Positions 26,818-34,470 are shown, counted from the stretch's first letter. The stretch: 34,853 bases of DNA from an uncultured Marinomonas sp. (GCA_947493575.1 CANLRQ010000030.1:1-34853); one strand, 5' to 3'. The notes: generated by a model from the letters alone, not told the origin. Program-made: numbers and translations.

Positions 26818-28488
26818 ATGCTAACTAATATCTCAATTACCAACTTTGCTATTGTTGAGTCGCTAGAACTTGAACTACATAAAGGCATGACCGTGATTTC
26901 CGGTGAAACGGGAGCAGGTAAATCCATTATGGTGGATGCATTATCGCTGTGTCTTGGAGCAAGAACAGACAGCGCAGTGGTTAGGCATGGAGAAAATAAG
27001 GCTGAAATTAACGCCACCTTCGAAATAAACAACAACACGGCGGCCTTAAAATGGCTCCGTGATAGAGACTTAGAATCAGAACAGAGCTGTAGCCTGCGTC
27101 GAATTATTACAAAGGAAGGCAAATCAAAAGCCTATATCAATAACCGCCCTTGTACATTATCCGATTTAAAATCTGTAGGAGCATTTCTAATAGACATTCA
27201 TGGTCAACATGAACATCAATCCTTATTGAAAAAAAGCGCCCAGAGAACACAACTGGATGCTTTTGGGGAGCTGAACCCTTTAGCGCAAAAAGTTAAAAAG
27301 CAATTTCATGAATGGAAACAAATTAAAACAGAGCTCAATGCCCGTCTTAACCGTTCAGCAGATCAAGACGCACGCATTCAATTACTCACATACCAAGTAC
27401 AAGAACTGGAACAATTTGCATTAAAAGAAGACGAGCTCAAAACACTCGAAGAAGAGCAAAACTTTCTGGCAACCATGGCCGATGCGCAACAAAAAGCTTA
27501 TCAGACCAGCCTAATGCTATCCGAAGATGAAAATAACAATATTCAAAGCTTACTCAATCACGCGTTATTAACCGCTTCTAGTATTCAAACACGCACACCT
27601 CAGTTACAAAGCGCGTGTGATCTTATGAACGAAGCACTTATTCAAATTGAAGAAGCCTGTAGTAGCCTGTCGCAATATCAGGATTCATTAGAGCAAAATC
27701 CCTCTAGACTAAGTGAAGTCGAACAGCGTCTAAGTGACATTTACAACACCGCCCGAAAACACAAAACCTCCCCTGAGATGCTATTCATGCTACAAGAAAG
27801 CATCACTGCAGACTTAAATGACATTTTAGGCAGTAATGAAAACCTAGACACATTAAAAGAAAAAGAAGAGTTGGCTTATCAACAGCTCACGGACAGTGCA
27901 ACAGAGCTAACAGAGTGCCGAATTCAGGCAAAAGACAGACTCTCCGCAAATGTAGAAGAACAAATTCATGGTTTAGGCATGCCCTATGCCCAATTTCAAA
28001 TTCATTGTCATCCATTAGATGAAGTCACGGTTAATGGTTTCGAAGAGATTGAATACATGATTGCGTCTAACCCGGGACAGCCGGCACAACCTTTACGAAA
28101 AGTCGCCTCTGGTGGTGAGCTTTCACGAATCAGTTTGGGGATTCAAGTTGTCACCGCCAGTACTTCAACCATTCCCACTCTCATTTTTGATGAGGTCGAT
28201 GTTGGTATTAGTGGAGGTATTGCCGAAGTGGTTGGCCGCATGTTGCGCTCCGTTGGTTCAAAAGGCCAGGTGTTTTGTGTAACTCACTTAGCGCAAGTTG
28301 CTGCTCAGGGCCACCAGCATTTGTTGGTCAAAAAGGAAGTTGAAGAGCAACAAACCTCTTCTGCGGTTACAACATTAAAATCCAAAGATAGAACGGTAGA
28401 GATTGCCCGACTACTCGGTGGACTAGAGCTCACTCAACAAACCCTCGCTCACGCAAAAGAAATGCTTGGAAACGTTCATCTCCAATAA
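26818..28488 (+). CDS. recN: DNA repair protein RecN
   Basis: This SMC-like ATPase acts in double-strand break repair and chromosome cohesion after damage. The 556-aa protein has Walker A GETGAGKS at 29-36, a coiled-coil middle (about 160-375), the ABC signature ASGGELSRISLG and Walker B with LIFDEVDVGISGG near the C terminus. GGAGG is 9 nt before the ATG. It is divergent from grpE, with separate stress promoters in the 210-bp gap, and convergent with fur. Confidence 0.97.
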   Translation: MLTNISITNFAIVESLELELHKGMTVISGETGAGKSIMVDALSLCLGARTDSAVVRHGENKAEINATFEINNNTAALKWLRDRDLESEQSCSLRRIITKEGKSKAYINNRPCTLSDLKSVGAFLIDIHGQHEHQSLLKKSAQRTQLDAFGELNPLAQKVKKQFHEWKQIKTELNARLNRSADQDARIQLLTYQVQELEQFALKEDELKTLEEEQNFLATMADAQQKAYQTSLMLSEDENNNIQSLLNHALLTASSIQTRTPQLQSACDLMNEALIQIEEACSSLSQYQDSLEQNPSRLSEVEQRLSDIYNTARKHKTSPEMLFMLQESITADLNDILGSNENLDTLKEKEELAYQQLTDSATELTECRIQAKDRLSANVEEQIHGLGMPYAQFQIHCHPLDEVTVNGFEEIEYMIASNPGQPAQPLRKVASGGELSRISLGIQVVTASTSTIPTLIFDEVDVGISGGIAEVVGRMLRSVGSKGQVFCVTHLAQVAAQGHQHLLVKKEVEEQQTSSAVTTLKSKDRTVEIARLLGGLELTQQTLAHAKEMLGNVHLQ

Positions 28489-28496
28489 GCGTCCAT

Positions 28497-28537
28497 AAAA
28501 AACCACTAATGATCATTCAATTCACTAAGTGGTTTTT
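28497..28537. terminator. Bidirectional terminator between recN and fur
   Basis: AAAAAACCACT (28497-28507) and AGTGGTTTTT (28528-28537) form a 10-bp stem, extended inside by further partial pairing, with T-runs on both strands. It fits the convergent recN-fur arrangement. Confidence 0.83.
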
Positions 28538-28575
28538 ATTGTTTTCTTGGCAATCTATTGAACGAATTTTATTCG

Positions 28576-28983
28576 TTATGCTTTTGGTTTCACATACAAA
28601 ATCAAATTATGATCTTCAATAACATAACCATGCTCCGCTGCGATTTCTTTTTGGCGTTGCTCAATAATTGGGTCACAAAATTCAATAACCTTGCCTGTAT
28701 CTAGACAAATCATATGATCATGATGCTCTTCTTGGGCAATTTCAAACACTGCTGTACCCGCTTCAAAGTGATGGCGCATAACCAAACCCGCACTTTCAAA
28801 CTGAGTTAATACTCGGTAAACCGTCGCCAAACCAACGTCTTCACCTTGATCTAATAACTTTCGATAGACATCGTCAGCACTTAAATGCAGACCATCTGAA
28901 CCTTCTAATATCTGTAAAATTTTCACTCTTGGCAGTGTAACTTTCAGACCAGCTTTCTTGAGTTCTTGATTTTCGTTTGCCAT
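28576..28983 (-). CDS. fur: Ferric uptake regulator Fur
   Basis: This Fe(II)-dependent repressor of iron acquisition has 135 aa. It has an N-terminal winged helix (VTLPRVKILQIL, LATVYRVLTQFESAGLV) and a metal-binding and dimerisation domain containing EEHHDHMICLDTGKVIEF. The second Cys of the E. coli CxxC pair is Thr here, as in several gammaproteobacterial Fur proteins, while a Cys occurs a few residues later (EFCDP). It is divergent from bamE with only 69 bp between them, a conserved arrangement in this group. Confidence 0.97.
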   Translation of the reverse strand: MANENQELKKAGLKVTLPRVKILQILEGSDGLHLSADDVYRKLLDQGEDVGLATVYRVLTQFESAGLVMRHHFEAGTAVFEIAQEEHHDHMICLDTGKVIEFCDPIIEQRQKEIAAEHGYVIEDHNLILYVKPKA

Positions 28984-29052
28984 TGACTATTCTCTACTCG
29001 AACTTATTTTTAATTACTTTATCATTAGTTGATCTAAATTAGGATTAAACAA

Positions 29053-29373
29053 ATGAAAAAAACTCTAATCACTTTAACTGCTGCCCTTACACTCAGTGCT
29101 TGCAGCCTATTTCCTGATGCCTACAAAACGCCAGTACCGCAAGGAAACGTTCTGAAAGCAGAGGACGTTACCCAATTGAAAATCGGTATGAAAGAGCCAG
29201 AGGTCATCTTTTTGCTCGGTACACCAGCAATTAACGATTCATTCACACCAAATGAATGGCGTTATTTATATTCATCCAACTACGCAACAGAAAAAACCAA
29301 GAAAAGTGAGGTAAACAAACTTACACTGACTTTTAAACAAGGTATTTTAGTAAATATCGATACACAAGAGTAG
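29053..29373 (+). CDS. bamE: Outer membrane assembly lipoprotein BamE (SmpA/OmlA)
   Basis: This is an accessory subunit of the BAM complex that inserts beta-barrel proteins in the outer membrane. The 106-aa precursor has a lipoprotein signal peptide with lipobox LSAC (acylated C17), then the BamE domain with LKIGMKEPEVIFLLGTP and WRYLYSS. AGGA lies before the ATG. It is divergent from fur and convergent with rnfH, with only 4 bp between the ends. Confidence 0.95.
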   Translation: MKKTLITLTAALTLSACSLFPDAYKTPVPQGNVLKAEDVTQLKIGMKEPEVIFLLGTPAINDSFTPNEWRYLYSSNYATEKTKKSEVNKLTLTFKQGILVNIDTQE

Positions 29374-29377
29374 TCGA

Positions 29378-29671
29378 TTACTTACCCGCTTTAGCAGCAC
29401 GATTGGCCCGAGCTTGTTTTGGGTCAATCTTCAACTCTCGATACAACTCAACGCGCTCACCCGCTTTAATGACCTGAGTTTCAGGCGCTCGTACCGCCTT
29501 ACCAAAAATACCGACTTTTATAGTACTTAGATCCACGTCTGGGAAAAAAGCATTCATATTCGACATCATCACTGCTTCACGAACCGTACAACCTTCAACA
29601 ACATCAAGCGTTACGATTTTCTGTTTTGCTGGAAGTGCATAGGCCACTTCTACTTGAATTTTATCCGCCAT
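29378..29671 (-). CDS. rnfH: RnfH family protein (UPF0125, RatB)
   Basis: This 97-aa ubiquitin-fold-like protein of the RnfH family has no firmly established role (it is associated with Rnf electron transport or with RatA in toxin-antitoxin proposals). Typical features are QVEVAYALPAKQ at the start, EGCTVREAV and GIFGKAVRAPETQVIKAGERVELYREL. The ATG at 29671 has AAAGG upstream and overlaps the 3' end of ratA by 11 nt, so the two are translationally linked. Confidence 0.92.
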   Translation of the reverse strand: MADKIQVEVAYALPAKQKIVTLDVVEGCTVREAVMMSNMNAFFPDVDLSTIKVGIFGKAVRAPETQVIKAGERVELYRELKIDPKQARANRAAKAGK

Positions 29672-30092
29672 ACACAACCTTTGCCCTATTACTAAATGCT
29701 TCAACCATAGAATTGGCTACCTGACTAAACACGCCACCAAACGCCAATTTCAACATACCATTCAATTCAAATTCTAAGGAAAGTGCTATCTTACAACTAT
29801 CATCCGACAACTGCGTAAAGACCCAAACACCATTCAATTTTTTAAACGGCCCTTCAAGTAGGTTCATTTCAATTCTGTTTTGATTTAACAACGTGTTTTT
29901 GGTTGTAAAAGACTGTTTCACAGGCCCTTTACCCACCTCTAGAGTCGCCACTATGGTGCCCTCTGTTTGAGACACCAAGGCAGAACTTAAACACCCCGGC
30001 AAAAACTGTGGGTATGCCTTAATATCATTCACCAGATCAAACATCTGTTCACAACTGTAATTTACATAGGCAGACCTTTCGATTTTACTCAC
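29661..30092 (-). CDS. ratA: RatA family START-domain protein
   Basis: This 143-aa protein of the SRPBCC/START superfamily is related to E. coli RatA, reported to act on ribosome subunit association, and to mitochondrial COQ10. Segments ERSAYVNYSCEQMFDLVNDI, YPQFLPGC and GPFKKLNGVWVF are characteristic. The start is a GTG at 30092 with AGGAG six bases upstream. That site lies inside the 3' end of the transporter gene, one base away. It overlaps rnfH by 11 nt, giving a tight three-gene operon. Confidence 0.93.
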   Translation of the reverse strand: MSKIERSAYVNYSCEQMFDLVNDIKAYPQFLPGCLSSALVSQTEGTIVATLEVGKGPVKQSFTTKNTLLNQNRIEMNLLEGPFKKLNGVWVFTQLSDDSCKIALSLEFELNGMLKLAFGGVFSQVANSMVEAFSNRAKVVYGG

Positions 30093-30093
30093 T

Positions 30094-31452
30094 CTATACT
30101 CCTATCCAACCTGCAACAGTAATCACCACCATAATAGGAATGCTGCAAAACTTTAAGACATTGTACCACCACTTAAAATGTGTCGGCTCTCTAGTAATCA
30201 ATTCATTTTGTAACATACTTCGTGGAATACGTAACGCCACCAAAATACTTAATAAAAGCGCAACTATGGGTAACAAAATCAATGAGGTAAATTTGTCTAA
30301 AAAGTCAAAAATAGTAAAGCCGAAAAAATGAATCTCTTTCCATTCGTTTAAAGACAATAAACTCATTAACCCCAATAGCCATACTCCCAAACCCAAGATA
30401 AAAGCAGCTTTGAGTCGACTGACGTAAAAACGTTCGTGCAACCAAGCAACAAACAACTCCAACATAGTAATAGCAGACGTTAATGCGGCCAAAATCAACA
30501 ACAAAAAGAAAACACTGCCCACCCCCTGACCACCGGGCAAACGGCCAAAAGCAACGGGTAAAGAAACAAAGGTTAAACTAGGGCCAGTATCTAAATCGAT
30601 GTTTAATGAAAACACCAATGGCAACACAACAAGACCAGCTAAAATCGCAACGAGTGTATCCACTCCAACGACAATGGTACACGCACGAACAATCGACATG
30701 TGTTTACTCATGTAAGCAGCATAAGCAAACATTCCACCCATACCAATACTCAAACTAAAAAAGGCATGCCCAACTGCCGCAAGCACCACATCCGTTGTAA
30801 TATGACTCCAGTTCCATGAAAACAAAAAAGTCAGCGTTTTATCAAAGTCTCCTACAATAGATGCATAAACCGCCAACCCCAATAACATGAGAATTAACGC
30901 TGGCAATAGCATTTTGACTAACATGGCCAAACCACGTGTCACTGATTGCCCCACAACAAGAATAACGATCAACACAAACACCGAATGCCACAGCAACATT
31001 TCTTTCGGACTGCCAATCAAGGCACTAAAAATAGCCTGAGTTTCATCTTTCGTAACGCTTGAAAACACACCAGCTAATGAACGTTCAAAAAAAGCCAACG
31101 CCCAACCAGCAATAACGCTATAAAAGCTGAGTATCAAAAAGCCAGCTAACCCCGCCAGATAAGGGACCAAAACCCATCCCTTAGTTACAATACGCCGTTC
31201 ATGCAGATCATTAATTGTATCAATTGGATTCGAACGAACCGAGCGACCTAACGCCACTTCTGCGATCAGTACAGGCAAACCAACTAAAAAAAGACAAAGA
31301 AAATACACAAACAAAAAAGCGCCGCCGCCATTCTCGCCGACCATGTAAGGAAACTTCCATATATTACCAAGGCCAACTGCAGAACCACTTGCAGCTAAAA
31401 TAAACAGCCAAGGATTAGACCAAATCCCTTGCATACAACGATTTTCGGGCAT
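30094..31452 (-). CDS. Sodium-dependent transporter (NSS/SNF family)
   Basis: This sodium symporter of the neurotransmitter:sodium symporter family (LeuT fold) probably takes up an amino acid or related solute. The 452-aa protein has 11-12 membrane segments. The first carries the signature ASGSAVGLGNIWKFPYM at about 20-36 that forms the sodium and substrate sites. The next segment has NGGGAFLFVYF. The substrate cannot be deduced. Its TAG stop precedes ratA by 1 bp. It is divergent from smpB over 171 bp. Confidence 0.93.
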   Translation of the reverse strand: MPENRCMQGIWSNPWLFILAASGSAVGLGNIWKFPYMVGENGGGAFLFVYFLCLFLVGLPVLIAEVALGRSVRSNPIDTINDLHERRIVTKGWVLVPYLAGLAGFLILSFYSVIAGWALAFFERSLAGVFSSVTKDETQAIFSALIGSPKEMLLWHSVFVLIVILVVGQSVTRGLAMLVKMLLPALILMLLGLAVYASIVGDFDKTLTFLFSWNWSHITTDVVLAAVGHAFFSLSIGMGGMFAYAAYMSKHMSIVRACTIVVGVDTLVAILAGLVVLPLVFSLNIDLDTGPSLTFVSLPVAFGRLPGGQGVGSVFFLLLILAALTSAITMLELFVAWLHERFYVSRLKAAFILGLGVWLLGLMSLLSLNEWKEIHFFGFTIFDFLDKFTSLILLPIVALLLSILVALRIPRSMLQNELITREPTHFKWWYNVLKFCSIPIMVVITVAGWIGV

Positions 31453-31623
31453 AAATTACGCTCTTATAGAATTTCACAGACAGTCTAACTTGAACGAATT
31501 TCACCGCCACTTTACACTGTGTAATAATAGACTTTCTTAAAAAATGTGAATTCTCTAACATTAAGCGCCTGAGCTCAAGAAAAGCATAGGCTTTTCCAAC
31601 CCGTAATCGTATAATTCAAACCC

Positions 31624-32103
31624 ATGAGTAAAGCTAAGAAAAAATCCACCAGTACAGGCACCATTGCCTTAAATAAACGTGCACGCCACGATTATTTTGT
31701 TGACACAAAATTTGAAGCGGGTATTTGCCTTGAAGGTTGGGAAGTAAAAAGCCTACGTGAAGGGAAAGCTCAGCTCGTTGACGCCTTTGTTATCATTCAC
31801 CAGAATGAAGCATGGCTAATCGGCGCTCGTATTACTCCGCTACTCAGTGCATCCACCCACGTTGTCTGCGATCCTATCCGTAAACGTAAGCTATTATTAA
31901 ACCGCAAAGAGTTGGATAAAATTATTCAAATCACCGAACAAAAGGGTAAAACCTGTGCGGCCATGGCACTTTATTGGAAAGGCAACCACATCAAATGTGA
32001 AATTGCCCTAGTAACAGGTAAGCAAGATCACGACAAACGTAATACCGCCCGTGATCGTGATTGGGCGCGTGATAAAGAAAGATTAATGAAACACAGTGCA
32101 TAA
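31624..32103 (+). CDS. smpB: SsrA-binding protein SmpB
   Basis: This partner of tmRNA in rescuing stalled ribosomes has 159 aa (E. coli 160). Hallmarks are [53 protein letters not shown] and the basic tail [24 protein letters not shown] that occupies the mRNA channel. There is no Shine-Dalgarno-like sequence before the ATG, and TATAAT lies at 31610-31615. It is immediately upstream of ssrA, as in many gammaproteobacteria. Confidence 0.97.
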   Translation: MSKAKKKSTSTGTIALNKRARHDYFVDTKFEAGICLEGWEVKSLREGKAQLVDAFVIIHQNEAWLIGARITPLLSASTHVVCDPIRKRKLLLNRKELDKIIQITEQKGKTCAAMALYWKGNHIKCEIALVTGKQDHDKRNTARDRDWARDKERLMKHSA

Positions 32104-32125
32104 TCGCGCTATTTCAATCTTGCTG

Positions 32126-32152
32126 CTAGCGTACAGAGACACTTTACGCTAG
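32126..32152. repeat. Perfect inverted repeat between smpB and ssrA
   Basis: CTAGCGTA (32126-32133) and TACGCTAG (32145-32152) form a perfect 8-bp stem with an 11-nt loop in the 65-bp gap before ssrA. A T-run starts 11 nt later, so it could be an smpB terminator or an element of the ssrA promoter (TAGAAT at 32150-32155 could be its -10). Confidence 0.55.
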
Positions 32153-32168
32153 AATCAGTCTACTTTTT

Positions 32169-32530
32169 GGGGGCGACATGGTTTCGACGTCGGTTACAAA
32201 CCCAAAGGTGCATGTCGAGAGCGGTATGTGATCTCGTAAATCCCCCATACCATTTTAATAGTCGCAAACGACGAAAACTACTCTTTAGCAGCTTAAACCC
32301 CTGCTAAAGTGCTGTCCTCCGGTTGCTTGTAGCCAGAGAATCGACAGTATCATAAATTACGAGATGCTAACCGATGCCCCGCCTAGGGATAAGGTTCTAA
32401 GATCAAGTAGGCTCGCCATTAACACCCTGTCCTTCGGGCGGTTCGTGGTCAAATAATAGAAGTGACTATGCATGTAGAACCGATGGCAGAGGACTGACGG
32501 ACGGGGGTTCGATCCCCCCCGCCTCCACCA
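32169..32530 (+). ncRNA. ssrA: Transfer-messenger RNA (tmRNA)
   Basis: This 362-nt tmRNA rescues stalled ribosomes with SmpB. The 5' GGGGGCG pairs with 3' CGCCTCC, followed by A and encoded CCA. The T-arm GGTTCGATCC is present. The tag reading frame at 32264-32296 is GCA AAC GAC GAA AAC TAC TCT TTA GCA GCT TAA, giving ANDENYSLAA (E. coli has ANDENYALAA). The 3' end is the likely attachment site used by the accessory DNA to the right. Confidence 0.97.
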
Positions 32531-32608
32531 CTTAAGTTGTTGATTTTACAGGGATTTAAAAGACATGAATTACAAAGTGTCCATGAAATGTCCATAAGAT
32601 CAATTAAG

Positions 32609-32633
32609 AAAGCCGCATTATGCGGCTTTTTTT
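32609..32633 (+). terminator. Intrinsic terminator downstream of ssrA
   Basis: AAAGCCGCAT (32609-32618) and ATGCGGCTTT (32620-32629) form a near-perfect palindrome followed by seven T on the plus strand. It is the first terminator after ssrA and overlaps the last codons of the minus-strand 100-aa ORF. If the junction with accessory DNA is at the ssrA 3' end, this terminator was supplied by the element. Confidence 0.82.
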
Positions 32634-32920
32634 ATGGCTTCGTTTAATTCTTTTATATCTGAGCTTGATGCTTTAAAGATGTTGCCTAACTGATCGTTGA
32701 TATGTATTGAACTAATTTTACCGTACTTGTTCTGAATGTCGATTAGGTTAGTTAGGAATTCAGCTTTGTAATAGATAAAACTCACCTCTTGTCCTGGTTC
32801 CACTATGCTTGGTGAGATAATACGTTTTAGACCATCCTGCGGATACTGAACACAATAGTCATCGGAGAAGAGGATTTTTAAACAACGAAGAAACACTTTG
32901 TTGTTGGAGTGATTCTGCAC
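32618..32920 (-). CDS. Uncharacterised small protein, possible C-terminal part of a split gene
   Basis: I do not recognise this 100-aa product. It begins at a GTG (32920) without a good ribosome binding site. The frame stays open upstream to about 32955, encoding IGHDLEEAIAFDVQNH before the GTG. The content looks like a beta-sandwich domain (FDVQNHSNNKVFLRCLKILF, SPSIVEPGQEVSFIYY). It is on the minus strand after the 81-aa membrane ORF. Restoring one A at 32956-32958 would fuse the two into one protein with an N-terminal membrane anchor. It may be a real separate gene or a broken one. Confidence 0.5.
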   Translation of the reverse strand: MQNHSNNKVFLRCLKILFSDDYCVQYPQDGLKRIISPSIVEPGQEVSFIYYKAEFLTNLIDIQNKYGKISSIHINDQLGNIFKASSSDIKELNEAIKKAA

Positions 32921-32952
32921 ATCAAAAGCTATAGCTTCTTCAAGATCATGTC

Positions 32953-33198
32953 CTATTTAAGCGAATAATTCATCTTTAGTTTTACTAAAGGCTTAGTGAT
33001 TCTGTTATTCACATAAAATAAAACCAGCAAAACCCCAAATGAACTAGCACTTGCTACAAAAGGTTCAATATCGTCAATACCTCCTTTCTTATAAACCCAA
33101 TACAATGCCATAGATAAGGCAGTGCAATTAACAATCACAACTATCTTAAAAAAATAATTATCCATTAACCAATCAGTTATTTTTTTGTAAAACTTCAT
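32953..33198 (-). CDS. Small two-helix membrane protein, possible N-terminal part of a split gene
   Basis: I do not recognise this 81-aa product. It shows a basic amphipathic start (MKFYKKITDWLMDN) and membrane segments at about 16-36 and 49-64, ending in NNRITKPLVKLKMNYSLK. Its ATG overlaps the stop of the integrase remnant (ATGA), indicating translational coupling with a former integrase gene. The abrupt end after a second helix and the open frame just downstream in another phase suggest it is the N-terminal piece of a larger protein. Confidence 0.55.
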   Translation of the reverse strand: MKFYKKITDWLMDNYFFKIVVIVNCTALSMALYWVYKKGGIDDIEPFVASASSFGVLLVLFYVNNRITKPLVKLKMNYSLK

Positions 33199-33458
33199 GC
33201 TGCTTCCTTGATAAATGATATTGGGTTAAGTTTGACCGCATCCTGTAGGTGATCGGGCGCTAAATGGGCATAACGCATAGTAATTCTTATATCACTATGC
33301 CCCATGATTCGCTGTAATGTCAGTATATTTCCACCATTAATCATAAAATGACTTGCAAACGAATGCCTTAGAACATGGGCTGCTTGACCTTTAGGGGGTT
33401 CGATTGTCGTTCGTTTCAATGCTCTTCTAAAACTGCTTATAGAGCTAGTAAATAAGGG
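33195..33458 (-). pseudogene. Tyrosine-type phage integrase, C-terminal remnant 1
   Basis: About 87 codons remain of a tyrosine recombinase. They cover the catalytic C terminus with HVLRHSFASHFMINGG (HxxR box), LQRIMGHSDIRITMRYAHL (H and nucleophile Tyr) and the tail DAVKLNPISF. The frame is open upstream only to a TGA at 33459-33461, so the N-terminal DNA-binding part is gone. It points toward ssrA, the expected position for an integrase at its attachment site. Confidence 0.85.
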
Positions 33459-33490
33459 TCAATTCATCCCTTGGGGGGCGTGCTTTTTAA

Positions 33491-33682
33491 GCCGCACACC
33501 TACTAAGACACACATTCGCCAGCCACTTCATGATCAACGGCGGCAACATCTTAGCCTTACAAAAAGTGCTTGGTCATAGTGATATTAAAATGACCATGCG
33601 ATACTCTCTCCTATCGTCCGATTTCTTAGAAGAAGCCACGAGGCTAAACCCACTTACGCTTACTGTAAAAAAACAAAGGTAG
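33491..33682 (+). pseudogene. Tyrosine-type phage integrase, C-terminal remnant 2
   Basis: In the plus-strand frame starting at 33491 the translation reads AAHLLRHTFASHFMINGG, then NILALQKVLGHSDIKMTMRY and EEATRLNPLTL, ending at TAG 33680-33682. It is homologous to remnant 1 but clearly diverged at DNA level and in the opposite orientation. The residues after the Tyr (SLLSSD instead of AHLAPD) differ. The frame is closed just upstream, and there is no start codon, so it is a dead fragment. Confidence 0.85.
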
Positions 33683-33739
33683 TGAAAGAGTAATAAACTG
33701 CTTTGAATGGATACGTCATTTTAGGACGAGAGATTAAGA

Positions 33740-33781
33740 ATGAGTGAAACAGGTAACGATTTTTTCCAGAGCTTCAAATAG
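33740..33781 (+). other. Short ORF with T_TTT_TTC slippery heptamer
   Basis: A 13-codon ORF (MSETGNDFFQSFK) starts at ATG 33740 with AGGACGAGAG upstream. Its codons GAT TTT TTC form the canonical -1 slippery heptamer at 33760-33766. A -1 shift there leads into the open frame of the next gene (PELQIEEVSYNLQHLNPFT then MVVKSE), giving a 182-residue product. Confidence 0.6.
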
Positions 33782-33822
33782 AAGAAGTAAGTTACAACCT
33801 CCAACACCTAAACCCATTCACG

Positions 33823-34287
33823 ATGGTGGTTAAATCGGAAAGAGCAAAAAAGGATTTGAGAATTAGAGTGCGATTCTCGAATCATTGCTTTAGCCGTGAC
33901 TATATCGATGGTGAAGACTCTAGTGAAGAAATAATCAATCAAGGTGAACGTAAATTAAGGGTATTTTGTCACACAAGGTATCGCTTATCTTTTTCTCTTC
34001 AGGACTTAGTTACATCTTTAAACTCGTCTAAGATAAAAGTAAACCAAACTAAAGCTAAAAGGAATTGGGTTTACTCTATAAAGATTGATGATCCAGAAGG
34101 GCCTTATCACTTATTTTTTGAAATCTCACGTACTCCCAAAGGTAAACGCCAGTATCAGGATCTTGAGATGGTTATTGAGAGCGCTTACCATGAGACGAAA
34201 GAACCGCCCAAAATCATTGGAAATATGAAGTTTTTATTGTTGTGTTCCAAAACTTACCTAAATGAGAAAGTGTCAACAAAGAGGTAA
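33823..34287 (+). CDS. Uncharacterised protein, island gene
   Basis: The 154-aa product from ATG 33823 is not of a family I can name with confidence. It has a basic start and RIRVRFSNHCFSRDY, followed by GERKLRVFCHTRYRLS. The latter part contains RNWVYSIKIDDPEGPYHLFFEISRTPKGKR and LEMVIESAYHE. The pattern of a compact alpha/beta protein with conserved-looking His, Cys and Arg suggests an enzyme or toxin-like fold, but that is speculation. The frame is open for 19 codons upstream of this ATG, and no ribosome binding site precedes it. The better start is the upstream ORF at 33740 joined by a -1 shift. It stands alone and is followed by a strong terminator. Confidence 0.6.
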   Translation: MVVKSERAKKDLRIRVRFSNHCFSRDYIDGEDSSEEIINQGERKLRVFCHTRYRLSFSLQDLVTSLNSSKIKVNQTKAKRNWVYSIKIDDPEGPYHLFFEISRTPKGKRQYQDLEMVIESAYHETKEPPKIIGNMKFLLLCSKTYLNEKVSTKR

Positions 34288-34306
34288 TCAGTAAATAGCA
34301 GGCAAT

Positions 34307-34333
34307 AAAAAAGACGCTATATGCGTCTTTTTT
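34307..34333. terminator. Strong bidirectional terminator
   Basis: AAAAAAGACGC (34307-34317) and GCGTCTTTTTT (34323-34333) form a perfect 11-bp stem with a 5-nt loop and T-runs on both strands. It ends the plus-strand island gene and any minus-strand transcript coming from the hairpin region to the right. Confidence 0.9.
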
Positions 34334-34470
34334 ACACTATAAATAGTAGATCCGAGCACCTCTATGACTTGCGTCTTGGTTCGCCTTGCGCGAACACTGG
34401 TTTTATCCAGCAGGGGAACGTTCAATCTCACCCGGTCAGTCGTTCCGATATTTGTTAATCTAAGATTAAC
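34307..34470 (-). ncRNA. Candidate structured RNA (or DNA hairpin site) in the island
   Basis: Five inverted repeats lie in 164 bp: GTTAATC/GATTAAC (34454-34470), GGAACG/CGTTCC (34415-34420 with 34441-34446), CTGG/CCAG (34397-34410), GTTCGC/GCGAAC (34379-34395) and ACTAT/ATAGT (34336-34347). They are followed on the minus strand by the terminator at 34333-34307. The organisation is that of a small structured RNA ending at an intrinsic terminator, but no clear promoter is visible. A DNA processing site such as an oriT or a single-strand origin is an alternative. Confidence 0.4.

Noticed and set aside
28984..29052. Fur box between fur and bamE
   Set aside because: Only weak partial matches to the GATAATGAT-type consensus were found.
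32531..32608. CRISPR-like or att direct repeats (TGTCCAT twice) just after ssrA
   Set aside because: There are only two 7-bp copies, 12 bp apart, so there is no array. Arm-type integrase sites are possible but cannot be supported.
34307..34470. Retron msr-msd
   Set aside because: Hairpins are present, but no reverse transcriptase gene and no clear flanking a1/a2 inverted repeat are in the window.
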